In this document: piece after piece, positions 17,258-25,500 of the stretch | Layout: each line of letters starts with the position of its first letter | Numbering within the stretch: the stretch's first letter is position 1 | NCBI GenBank assembly: GCA_030840805.1 | Contig: JAVEDU010000024.1 | Coordinates: forward strand, 1-64,000 | Source of the DNA: Actinomycetota bacterium | Lineage (GTDB): Bacteria; Actinomycetota; Actinomycetes; Mycobacteriales; HKI-0501 | Direction: 5' to 3' | Length of the DNA stretch: 64,000 nt | Notes under the pieces: model-generated | The model's input: only the letters and a program-made list of their open reading frames with translations | Told to the model about the DNA's origin: nothing | Database searches by the model: none | Position numbers and translations under genes: made by a program

Positions 17258-17356
17258 TCAGGCCGGACAGGCGGCGCTGCGTACGCGCTGCAGATCGATG
17301 TGCAGTCGCGCAGTCAGAAGGTCGCCGGGGAACTTCACCTGCACAGGATCGCACAT
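17258..17356 (-). CDS. sulfur-assimilation leader peptide
   Basis: Short open frame of up to 32 codons ending in ARLHIDLQRVRSAACPA. The RLHIDLQRV...AxC ending is the hallmark of the small leader peptides found before cysteine/sulfur operons in actinobacteria. A cysteine codon (TGT, scarce in such GC-rich DNA) is third from last, suitable for sensing cysteinyl-tRNA by ribosome stalling. It precedes sir-zinc ribbon-cysH by about 150 bases containing two competing hairpins. Start is uncertain: ATG 17356, or GTG 17344 or 17338. Confidence 0.75.
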   Translation of the reverse strand: MCDPVQVKFPGDLLTARLHIDLQRVRSAACPA

Positions 17357-17413
17357 GTGGCGTCCGCTGTGTACGGCGACGGGTGACGAGTCGGTCACTC
17401 CGAGGTGGCTGGC

Positions 17414-17419
17414 TAGCAT
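17414..17419 (+). promoter_or_regulatory. candidate -10 box of the chelatase gene
   Basis: TAGCAT six bases before the ATG at 17426, predicting a leaderless message; no convincing -35. Confidence 0.4.
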
Positions 17420-17425
17420 CGAGAC

Positions 17426-18286
17426 ATGACCTCCCGGGCGGTGACCGATCTCCCGCTCCCCGGGCACCGTCCGGTCCTGCTCGCCGTCGCCCACGGCACC
17501 GCCGAGCGTGCCGGCATCGCCGAGCTCGACGCGCTGATGGATCGGATCCGCTCGCTGGCGCCCGGGCTTCGCGTCGAGCTGTCGTACGTCGACCACGAGC
17601 CGCCGTCGGTGTCCTCGGCGCTGGGCTCGCTCGCCGGGGAGGGCGTACCGGTCGTGGCGCTGCCGCTGCTGCTGGTCGCGGCGACCCACAGCAAGAGCGA
17701 CATCGCCGGGGCGCTGCGGGAGGCGCGGATCGCCGCGCCCGGCTTCCGGGTGGCGTACGGGCGGCCGCTGGGGGCACACCCGCGGCTGCTGGACGTGCTC
17801 TCCGCGCGGCTGGCGGAGGCGGGGGCGGGTCCGGACACCGCCGTCCTGCTGGTGTCCGCCGGGTCGGCGGACCCGGACGCGAACGCCGAGATACCCCGGA
17901 TCGCCCGGCTGCTCTGGGAGCGTCGGCGGGTCGCCGCGCCCGTCGAGATCGCCTACGCCAGCGCCACCTCGCCGACGGTGCCCGAGGCGCTGGAGCGACT
18001 GCGCCTGCTGGGGTACGGCGACGTGGTCGTGGTGCCGTACTTCCTCGCGCCGGGGCGGTTCACCGCCGCCGTGGCCGCCGCCGCCGCGGCCGGCGGGGCG
18101 CGGATGGCCGACGTGCTCGGCGCGCACCCGGACGTGGCCCGGGCCGTGTTGGAGCGGTACGAGGAGGCGGTCGCCGGAGACATCCGGATGAACTGCGACG
18201 TGTGCATGTACCGGGTGGCCTGGCCGGGCAAGGAGACACGGGTCGGGGCGCCGCAGAAGCCGCACGCCCACCCGAGCGACGTCTGA
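17426..18286 (+). CDS. sirohydrochlorin chelatase (CbiX/SirB-like)
   Basis: Inserts Fe2+ (or Co2+) into sirohydrochlorin; next to sulfite reductase this most likely completes siroheme. The 286-residue protein contains two CbiX half domains: the first opens with LLAVAHGT (His of the active site) and ALPLLLVAATHSKSDI, the second with LLVSAGSADPDAN and VVVPYFLAPGRF. The C-terminal MNCDVCMYR holds two cysteines, possibly a metal site. It is divergent from the sulfite reductase operon across about 70 bases, so the two may share control. Confidence 0.88.
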   Translation: MTSRAVTDLPLPGHRPVLLAVAHGTAERAGIAELDALMDRIRSLAPGLRVELSYVDHEPPSVSSALGSLAGEGVPVVALPLLLVAATHSKSDIAGALREARIAAPGFRVAYGRPLGAHPRLLDVLSARLAEAGAGPDTAVLLVSAGSADPDANAEIPRIARLLWERRRVAAPVEIAYASATSPTVPEALERLRLLGYGDVVVVPYFLAPGRFTAAVAAAAAAGGARMADVLGAHPDVARAVLERYEEAVAGDIRMNCDVCMYRVAWPGKETRVGAPQKPHAHPSDV

Positions 18287-18363
18287 GGGCCCCACCGGCG
18301 CGGCGCTACCTGTGCCCTCGACCCCGGCCCACATCGGGTCGGCCACGGGGCGGGCGGTACGCC

Positions 18364-18426
18364 CTCACGGGGACGTGAGCGGTCCCGCCCGCCGGCTCAC
18401 GGGGACGTGAGCGGTCCCGCCCGCCG
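18364..18426. repeat. tandem 32-bp repeat, each unit carrying a hairpin
   Basis: Two copies (18364-18395 and 18396-18426) identical over 31 bases. Each begins with CTCACG-GGGA-CGTGAG, a 6-bp stem with a 4-base loop, and continues GCGGTCCCGCCCGCCG. Located about 80 bases after the chelatase stop; may act as terminator or be an expanding intergenic repeat. Confidence 0.7.
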
Positions 18427-18480
18427 CGGACCGGCCGTGCTCCTCGCCCTCGTGTTCGCCGGGCCGGTCCTCGCCGGGCC

Positions 18481-18544
18481 GGTCCTGCTCCCGAGTTGGT
18501 CCTGCTCCCGAGTTGGTCTGCTCCGGGTTGGTCCTGCTCCGGGG
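18481..18544. repeat. degenerate 17-bp tandem repeats
   Basis: GGTCCTGCTCCCGAGTT occurs twice in perfect tandem (18481-18514), then two shortened or altered copies to 18544. Preceded by a twofold GCCGGGCCGGTCCT motif. Non-coding; no further function seen. Confidence 0.6.
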
Positions 18545-18711
18545 GGCCCTCGCCGGGACCGGGCCGACTCCGGGAGCCGGGCCGGTCGGGACGCCCGGCG
18601 CACCCCACCCCGGCCGTCCGCAGGCCGCTTCTCGCTCGCCGGCCTAGACCCTTCGTGTTGACAAAAATACGAACAGTGATCAAAACCGAGGTCGCCGTTC
18701 GCGTTGACGGG

Positions 18712-18734
18712 TTGTCGGTGGCGGGGTTTACTCT
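18712..18734 (+). promoter_or_regulatory. RecA-NDp (PafBC-type) DNA-damage promoter
   Basis: TTGTCGGTG, eight bases, then TACTCT. This matches in full the mycobacterial LexA-independent damage promoter TTGTCRGTG-N8-TANNNT that depends on PafBC. The -10 ends seven bases before the LexA palindrome, so transcription should start at its edge. Confidence 0.75.
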
Positions 18735-18741
18735 TCTTGTG

Positions 18742-18759
18742 TTCGAACAAATGTTCGAA
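18742..18759 (+). promoter_or_regulatory. LexA (SOS) box
   Basis: TTCGAAC-AAAT-GTTCGAA, containing the actinobacterial SOS core CGAAC-N4-GTTCG at 18744-18757. It covers the expected transcription start of the damage promoter, an effective place for repression. Confidence 0.85.
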
Positions 18760-19016
18760 CGGCGGGCGCCGAACCGGGGGGTCTGCCGCGGAACGGTACG
18801 TCTGTTCGAACAGCACGGCGGAACGGGTGTCGCGGCCCGCCCGTCGTGAGGTGACCTCTGCCGCCGCCCGGTTCGACCCCCGGGCGGTGGCGGGGGAACG
18901 CCGGCCCGGGCGAGGCGTGGGGAAGCGCCCCGTCCGGGTCGGCGTCACCGTTGCGCCTTCCCCCGCAGCGGCAGGGCACCCGCCCGGGTGCACCGTCCAC
19001 GAGGAGGGAAGAGCCG

Positions 19017-19325
19017 ATGTCCATGTTGTCCACGGTGTTCCCGGTAGCCGCCTCCGGTGCCGAGCAGGGCCCGGTCCGTCGCGGCGAGGCGGGGGATGCC
19101 CCCGCGCAGTTCGTCTGGCAGGGCCGGCTCCACGTCGTGCGTTCCGTCCTCGCGCACACCACGACGGGCCGCATCGAGGAGTGGCGGGTGCGGGCCTCGG
19201 CGGGGCGTGAGGCCGCGCCGAGGGTGTTCCTGCTCCGGTTCGACTGGTCGGAGGGCCGGTGGACGGTGTTCCCGGAGCCCGCCGACCCCCTGGAGCCCGG
19301 GTCGCGGACGGGGATGCCGGCATGA
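19017..19325 (+). CDS. DUF6504 family protein
   Basis: First gene behind the LexA/RecA-NDp promoter. The 102-residue protein has the DUF6504 core: APAQFVWQGRLHVVRSVL, then WRVRASAGRE and VFLLRFDWSEGRWTVF, a compact beta-rich domain often encoded beside actinobacterial imuA-imuB or dinB genes. No catalytic residues can be proposed. GAGGAGGG lies nine bases before the ATG, a strong ribosome site. The stop overlaps the next start (ATGA). Function unknown; a role in translesion synthesis is inferred from operon position. Confidence 0.75.
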   Translation: MSMLSTVFPVAASGAEQGPVRRGEAGDAPAQFVWQGRLHVVRSVLAHTTTGRIEEWRVRASAGREAAPRVFLLRFDWSEGRWTVFPEPADPLEPGSRTGMPA

Positions 19326-19789
19326 AGCCCCCGCGGAAGCCTCCTCAGGTGTCCGTGCCGGCCCACGTGCTGCCGCACCGTTCCCCGGAGGACCTGCTCG
19401 CCCTGTCCCGGCACGGGCTGCTCGAGGCCGGTGAGACCCGGCCGCCCGGCCTGCGGTACGCCCTCGCCCATCTCGCCGCGCTCCGGGCGGCGGCCGCCGT
19501 GCTCGCCGCCCGGGCCCGCCCGGCCGCACCCGGCCGGCGGCGCGGGGGCCGCCCCGTGTCGGTGTGGGCGCTCCTCGCGATGGTGGCTCCGGAACTGGGC
19601 GAGTGGGCGACGTTCTTCGCGGCCGGGGCGGCCAAGCGCGCCGCCGCCGAGGCCGGGATCCCGCGGGTGGTCACCACCAGGGAGGCCGACGACATGCTCC
19701 GGGACGCCGAGCGGTTCCTCGCGGTGGTCGAGACGACCCTGGGCAAGCCGCACCAGCCGCTGCTCGCCGCCGTCGCCCGGGCGGGCTGA
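19322..19789 (+). CDS. SAV_6107-type HEPN domain protein
   Basis: Mostly helical 155-residue protein of the SAV_6107 HEPN family, regularly found beside actinobacterial mutasome genes. The central segment from about residue 45 to 150 forms the predicted HEPN bundle (LRYALAHLAALRAAAAVL, ELGEWATFFAAGAAKRAAAEAG, ADDMLRDAERFLAVVE). The RxxxxH ribonuclease motif of toxic HEPN proteins is not apparent. It overlaps the DUF6504 gene and is followed 56 bases later by imuA. Biochemical role unknown. Confidence 0.75.
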   Translation: MKPPRKPPQVSVPAHVLPHRSPEDLLALSRHGLLEAGETRPPGLRYALAHLAALRAAAAVLAARARPAAPGRRRGGRPVSVWALLAMVAPELGEWATFFAAGAAKRAAAEAGIPRVVTTREADDMLRDAERFLAVVETTLGKPHQPLLAAVARAG

Positions 19790-19845
19790 CCCGGGCGGGA
19801 CAGAGGTACGGCACAGGACGAGATGACAGGGGGGTGAGGATCGGC

Positions 19846-20652
19846 ATGACCGCAGCACTGTGGGGAGAGGGTGCCGGTCTCTCCCTCGCGGAGCGGGTAC
19901 GGCAGGCCGCCGCGCCGGCGACGGCGCTGGCCGGTCGGGAGGCCGAACAGGTCCTCCCGGTGGACCCGGCACTCGCCCGGCTGCTGCCCTGGGGGGGACT
20001 GCGGCGGGGGTCCACGGTGGCGGTGGAGGGCTCCGCGTCGCTGCTGCTCGCGGTGCTCGCGGAGGCGTCCAGGGCCGGGTCGTGGTGCGCGGTGGTCGGC
20101 GTGCCCAGCCTCGGGGCGGTGGCCGCCGCCGAGGCCGGGGTCGCCACCGCGCGGCTCGCCCTGGTTCCGCACCCGGGCACCGACCTCGCCGGGGTCGTGG
20201 CCGCCCTCGTCGACGGGATGGACGTCGTGGTGGTCGGGGGCACCGCGAGGCTGTCCGCGGCCGACGGCCGGCGGCTCGCCGCGCGCGCCCGGCAGCGCGG
20301 GGCGGTGCTGATGCCGTACGGGCCGTGGCAGGGCGCGGACCTGGAACTGTCCTGCGCCGAGGGCCGCTGGCGCGGACTGGGCGCCGGGCACGGTCATCTG
20401 CGGTCCCGTGAGGTCACCGTGCGGGCGCGGGGCCGCGGCGCGGCCAGCCGTCCGCGCAGCACGCGGGTGCTGCTGCCCGCGCCGACGGGGGAGCTCGCCC
20501 CGGTGCCCGTGCCCGTCCCGGTACCCGTGCCGATGCAGGCCGGCGGTCCGGGCGGCCGGGTGCCCGCACTCCGCGGTCCGGCCCGGGTCGGACCGATCGG
20601 TCCGGCCGACCGGGCGAGCCCCGCCGAACCGGTCCCCGCGAAGGCGGGATGA
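19846..20652 (+). CDS. imuA: mutasome accessory protein ImuA'
   Basis: Actinobacterial ImuA'-type protein, a degenerate RecA-like partner of ImuB and DnaE2 in damage-induced mutagenesis. The first 190 residues of 268 resemble a RecA core (LPVDPALARLLPWGGLRRGSTVAVEG, residues cut here to the conserved stretch LLPWGGLRRGST), but no complete Walker A GxxxxGK[ST] is seen. The C-terminal third is low complexity with a Pro-Val repeat (PVPVPVPVPVPM). ATG 19846 is used; GTG 19834 is an in-frame alternative. The stop TGA lies three bases before the imuB ATG used here. Confidence 0.82.
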   Translation: MTAALWGEGAGLSLAERVRQAAAPATALAGREAEQVLPVDPALARLLPWGGLRRGSTVAVEGSASLLLAVLAEASRAGSWCAVVGVPSLGAVAAAEAGVATARLALVPHPGTDLAGVVAALVDGMDVVVVGGTARLSAADGRRLAARARQRGAVLMPYGPWQGADLELSCAEGRWRGLGAGHGHLRSREVTVRARGRGAASRPRSTRVLLPAPTGELAPVPVPVPVPVPMQAGGPGGRVPALRGPARVGPIGPADRASPAEPVPAKAG

Positions 20653-20655
20653 GCG

Positions 20656-22536
20656 ATGGCCCTGACCCCGCCCTCGCCTCCCGCCTCCGCCGCTCGGCCG
20701 GGCGGGCGCGTGTCGGCCGCCTCCGCCGGGTCTGTCGCCGGGTCCGCCGTGCCCGCCGTGCCCGCCGTGCCCGCCGGGTCTGCCGCCGGGTCCGCCGTGC
20801 CCGCCGGGTCCGCCCGGTCTGCCGCCGGGTCCGCCGCTCGGCCGGCCGGGCGCGCGTCGGCCGCCTCCGCCGGGTCCGCCCGGTCCGCCGGGTCGCCCCG
20901 CGACGCCCCGGTCCGGACGGTGGCGGTGTGGTGCCCCGACTGGCCGGTCGCCGCCGCCGCCGCGGCCGAGGACCTCCCGCCGCATGTCCCGATCGCGATC
21001 GTCGCGGACAACCGGGTCGTCGCGTGCTCGGCGATCGCCCGGGCGGACGGCGTGCGCCGGGGACTGCGCCGCCGCGAGGCCCAGTCCCGCTGCCCCGAAC
21101 TCGTCGTGCTCGCCGCCGATCCGGGGCGGGACGCGCGGTTCTTCGAGCCGGTCGTCGCCGCGGTGGAGTCGCTCGCCCCCGGGGTCGAGATCGTCCGTCC
21201 CGGCGTCGTCGTCGTACCGGCCCGCGGACCCGTCCGGTACTTCGGCGGCGACGAGGCCGTCGCCGAGCGGCTGGTCGACCACGTGGCCGGGACCGGGACG
21301 GAGTGCCAGGTCGGGATCGCCGACGGGGTCTTCGCGTCGGTCCTGGCCGCGCGCCGGGGCCTCGTCGTCGCGGCCGGCGGTACCGCGGGTTTCCTCGGCC
21401 CGCTCGACATCGGCGAGCTGGACCTCCCCGGGGAGTCCGAGGGCGGCGGCCGGGGCACCGCGAGCGGCGGTACGAGGACGGCCGACCGCGCCGAGCTGGT
21501 GGACCTGCTGCGCCGGCTCGGGCTGCGCACGCTCGGGGCGTTCGCCGCGCTGCCGGTCCGGGACGTGGTGTCCCGGTTCTCCGCCGATGCCGCGCTCGCC
21601 CACCGACTGGCCCGCGGCCTCGACCCGCGGCCCCCCTCGGCCCGGCGCCCCCCGGCCGATCTCACCGTCTCCGTCGAGCTGGACCCGCCGGTGGACCGGA
21701 TCGACGCGGCCGCGTTCGCCGCCCGGTCCCTGGCGGAACAGCTCCACGAGGTGCTGTCCGCCCACGGCCTCGCCTGCACCCGGCTCGGCATCGAGGCCGA
21801 GACCGGCAACGGGGAGCACCTGCTCCGCACCTGGCGGCACGAGGGCGCGCTGGGCGCCGCCGACATCGCCGACCGGGTCCGCTGGCAGCTGGAGGGCTGG
21901 CTGACCGGCCGCAACTCCGGCCGGCCCACCGCCGAGGTGACCCGGCTGCACCTCGTCCCGGAGGAGGTCGTCTCCCGCGCCGGGCTCCAGCTCGGGCTGT
22001 GGGGCGGCCTGGGGGAGTCCGGCGAACGCGCCCATCGGGCGCTCACCCGGGTGCAGGGCATGCTCGGCCCCGAGGCGGTGCTCACCGCGGTGCTCGGCGG
22101 CGGCCGGGGCCCGGGAGACCAGGTGCGCCTGGTGCCGTGGAAGGACGAGCGCACCCCCGCGCTGCCGGCGGAGGCGCCGTGGCCCGGCCGGCTCCCCACC
22201 CCGGCCCCCGCCACCGTGCTCCCCGAGCCGCTGGCCGCCGACGTCCGCGACGCGTCCGGTACGCCGGTCGGGGTCACCGGGCGGCACGCCGTGACCGCCC
22301 CGCCGGCCGAGCTCGGCATCGGCGGGAAGCGCCGGCCGGTGCTCGCCTGGGCCGGCCCGTGGCCCGCCGACGAGCGGTGGTGGGACGCCGCGGCGGCCCG
22401 GCGGCGCGCCCGGTTCCAGGTCGTCGTGGCGGGGGACGTGCTCCCGGAGTCCGACGGCGACGACGGGGTGGAGGGCACCGCGCTGCTGCTGGTGCTGGAG
22501 GGCGGCCGCTGGTGGGTCGAGGCGGTCTACGACTGA
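20656..22536 (+). CDS. imuB: Y-family polymerase-like mutasome protein ImuB
   Basis: Catalytically degenerate Y-family polymerase that bridges the beta clamp and DnaE2 during error-prone synthesis. The recognisable core starts near residue 91 (VAVWCPDWPVA), where active polymerases have DxD; here the acidic palm residues are largely absent, as expected for ImuB. Little-finger region follows, with C-terminal LEGGRWWVEAVYD typical of actinobacterial ImuB. The first 90 residues are Ala/Gly/Ser/Pro low-complexity encoded by expanded repeats and are not family sequence, so the true start may be GTG near 20921 or a frame-shifted ATG 20649 that overlaps imuA (ATGA). Confidence 0.85.
   Translation: MALTPPSPPASAARPGGRVSAASAGSVAGSAVPAVPAVPAGSAAGSAVPAGSARSAAGSAARPAGRASAASAGSARSAGSPRDAPVRTVAVWCPDWPVAAAAAAEDLPPHVPIAIVADNRVVACSAIARADGVRRGLRRREAQSRCPELVVLAADPGRDARFFEPVVAAVESLAPGVEIVRPGVVVVPARGPVRYFGGDEAVAERLVDHVAGTGTECQVGIADGVFASVLAARRGLVVAAGGTAGFLGPLDIGELDLPGESEGGGRGTASGGTRTADRAELVDLLRRLGLRTLGAFAALPVRDVVSRFSADAALAHRLARGLDPRPPSARRPPADLTVSVELDPPVDRIDAAAFAARSLAEQLHEVLSAHGLACTRLGIEAETGNGEHLLRTWRHEGALGAADIADRVRWQLEGWLTGRNSGRPTAEVTRLHLVPEEVVSRAGLQLGLWGGLGESGERAHRALTRVQGMLGPEAVLTAVLGGGRGPGDQVRLVPWKDERTPALPAEAPWPGRLPTPAPATVLPEPLAADVRDASGTPVGVTGRHAVTAPPAELGIGGKRRPVLAWAGPWPADERWWDAAAARRRARFQVVVAGDVLPESDGDDGVEGTALLLVLEGGRWWVEAVYD
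20686..20876. repeat. 47-bp duplication and short GCC-rich tandem repeats in imuB 5' end
   Basis: Two 47-bp copies (20686-20732 and 20830-20876) differ at two positions and are 144 bp apart, a multiple of three. Between them are 9-bp units of the type GTGCCCGCC and GGGTCCGCC. The tract keeps the imuB frame open while adding about 60 low-complexity codons. Confidence 0.75.
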
Positions 22537-22549
22537 TGGGAGCGAACTG

Positions 22550-25500
22550 ATGGGCTGGGGCAATCCCGCCGTGCCGTGGTCGGAGCTGGAACGCGTGCTC
22601 TCCGGCCGCCCGGCGCGCGATCCCGGGACCGGCGGCCACCCCCGCGACCCCGGCCACCCCGGCGACGGCGGGGACAGCCCGGCCTGGTCGCGTACGCGCA
22701 CCGAGTACGTGCCCCCGGCGCCCCCGCGGACCGGGAAGACCCCGTACGCGGAGCTGCACGCCCACTCCAACTTCAGCTTCCTCGACGGCGCGAGCCACCC
22801 CGAGGACCTGGTGGAGGAGGCCGCCCGGCTCGGCCTGGAGGCCCTCGCGATCACCGACCACGACGGGATGTACGGCGTGGTGCGGTTCGCCGAGGCGGCC
22901 GCCGCGACGGGGATCCGCACCGTGTACGGCACCGAGCTGAGCCTCGGCCTGACCGGTCCGCAGAACGGCGAGGCCGACCCCGAGGGCACCCATCTGCTGC
23001 TGCTGGCCCGGGACCCCGAGGGATACCACCGGCTCTGCCGCACGCTGTCCACCGCGCATCTCGCCGGTCACGAGAAGGGCCGCCCGATCTACGACCTGGA
23101 GGAGATCGCCGCGGCGGCCGGCGACCACTGGCTCGTCCTCACCGGCTGCCGGAAGGGCTCGGTCCGCCGGGCGCTGACCCAGGGCCCCGGCGAGGCGGCG
23201 CGCGAGCTGGACCGGCTCGTCGCGCTGTTCGGCCGGGACAACGTCGCCGTCGAGCTGACCGACCAGGGTGATCCGGCCGACAGCACCCGCAACGACCTGC
23301 TGACCGAGCTGGCGGCGGGCGCGGGCCTGCCCACCGTCGCCACCGGCAACGTCCACTACGCGACCCCGGGCCGCCGCAGGCTCGCCACCGCCCTCGCCGC
23401 CGTCCGCGCCCGGCGCAGCCTCGACGAGATCGACGGCTGGCTCCCCGCCGCCGCGACCGCGCACCTGCGGTCGGGGGAGGAGATGGCGGCGCTGTTCGCG
23501 CGGTACCCGGGCGCCGTCGAGCGCGCCGCCGCGTACGGCCGGGAGTGTGCCTTCGACCTGCGGCTGGTCGCGCCGAAGCTGCCCCCGTTCCCGGTGCCGG
23601 CGGGGCACACCGAGTCCAGCTGGCTCCGGGAGCTGACCCGGGAGGGCGCGCTGCGCCGGTACGGCCCGCCGGAACGGGAACGCATCCCCGGCGCGTACTC
23701 CCAGATCGCCCACGAGCTGGACGTGATCGACGAGCTGGGCTTCCCCGGGTACTTCCTGATCGTCCACGACATCGTGGACTTCTGCCGCCGGAGCAACATC
23801 CTCTGCCAGGGTCGTGGCTCGGCCGCCAACTCCGCGGTCTGCTACGCCCTCGGCATCACCAACGTGGACGCGGTCGGCTACGGGATGCTGTTCGAGCGGT
23901 TCCTCGCCCCCGAGCGGGACGGGCCTCCCGACATCGACCTCGACATCGAGTCGGACCTGCGCGAGAAGGCCATCCAGTACGTCTACGACACGTACGGCCG
24001 GGACCGTGCCGCCCAGGTGGCGAACGTGATCACCTACCGGCCGCGTTCCGCCGTCCGGGACATGGCGAAGGCGCTCGGCCACGCCACCGGTCAGCAGGAC
24101 GCGTGGAGCAAGCAGATCGAGCACTGGGGCCCGCTGTCGGGCGCCCAGGAGCACGACATCCCGGCCCCGGTGCTGGCGCTCGCCGACGAGCTGCAGGGGT
24201 TCCCGCGGCATCTCGGCATCCACTCGGGCGGCATGGTGCTCTGCGACCGGCCGGTGGTGGAGGTCTGCCCGGTGGAGTGGGCGCGGATGCCCGGCCGCAC
24301 CGTGCTCCAGTGGGACAAGGACGACTGCGCGGTGGCGGGCCTGGTGAAGTTCGACCTGCTCGGCCTCGGCATGCTCTCCGGACTGCACTACGCGATCGAC
24401 CTGATCCGCGACCACCACGGCATCGAGGTCGACCTCGGGATGCTGCCGCCGGACGACCCCGCCGTGTACGACATGCTCTGCGCCGCCGACTCCGTCGGGG
24501 TGTTCCAGGTGGAGAGCCGCGCGCAGATGGCGACCCTGCCGCGGCTGCGGCCCCGCCGGTTCTACGACCTCGTCGTGGAGGTGGCGCTGATCCGCCCCGG
24601 CCCGATCCAGGGTGGCTCGGTGCACCCGTACATCCGCCGCCGCAACGGCCTCGAACCCGTCACCTACGCCCACCCGCTGCTGGAACGGTCGCTGTCCAAG
24701 ACGCTGGGCGTGCCGCTGTTCCAGGAACAGCTGATGCAGATGGCCGTGGACGTCGCCGGGTTCAGTCCCGCGGAGGCCGACCAGCTCCGGCGGGCGATGG
24801 GCTCGAAGCGGTCGAGCGGGCGCATGGAACGGCTCAAGGCCCGGATGTACGAGGGGATGGCCGAGCGCGGCATCACCGGCGAGGTGGCCGACGGGATCTA
24901 CGAGAAGCTGCTGGCGTTCGCGAACTTCGGCTTCCCGGAGAGCCACTCGGTGAGCTTCGCGCTGCTGGTCTACGCCAGCGCGTGGATCAAGCGCTACCAC
25001 CCGGCGGCGTTCTGCGCGGCGCTGCTCAACGCGCAGCCGATGGGCTTCTACTCGGCGCAGACGCTGGTCGCCGACGCCCGGCGGCACGGGATCGAGGTCC
25101 GCGGCCCGGACGTCAACGCGAGCGACGCGAAGGCCCGGCTGGAACCGGTCGGGCCCGGCGACCCGCTGGTCGGCCCGGACCAGACGGTACGGATGGGGCT
25201 CGCGTCCGTCCGCCACCTCGGGGAGGACGTCGCCGAGCGGATCACCGCCGACCGCGCCGAGCACGGCCCGTACACCGACATGGCCGATGTCGCCCGGCGG
25301 GTCGGCCTCACCGTGCCGCAGGCGGAGGCGCTCGCCACCGCGGGGGCGTTCGGATGCTTCGGGTCCACCCGCCGGGAGGCGCTGTGGGCGGCCGGGGCCA
25401 TCGCCCAGGAGCGGCCCGACCGGCTCGCCGGGGTCGCGGTCGGGGTGGAGGCGCCGATGCTGCCGGGCATGACCGAGGTCGAGGAGGCGATGGCGGACGT

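Larger units (their letters stand above)
18287..19016. other. 730-bp intergenic region before the mutasome operon
   Basis: Contains, in order, the two hairpin repeats, the 17-bp repeats, an unusually AT-rich patch around 18650-18760, the RecA-NDp promoter and LexA box, then a long untranslated leader of about 275 bases. A single extra GTTCGAAC palindrome lies at 18804-18811. No open frame here looks coding. Confidence 0.6.

Noticed and set aside
18306-18683. 125-codon minus-strand gene in the gap before the mutasome operon
   Set aside because: Translation merely reads the tandem repeats as Gly/Pro/Arg/Gln; it spans the repeats and the AT-rich promoter edge and has no family match.
18804-18811. 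Second LexA box
   Set aside because: Only a single GTTCGAAC palindrome; the CGAAC-N4-GTTCG pairing required for a full SOS box is absent.
20700-20880. CRISPR or insertion-sequence end in the imuB 5' repeats
   Set aside because: Units of 9 bp and a 47-bp duplication keep the reading frame; no spacers, terminal inverted repeats or transposase.
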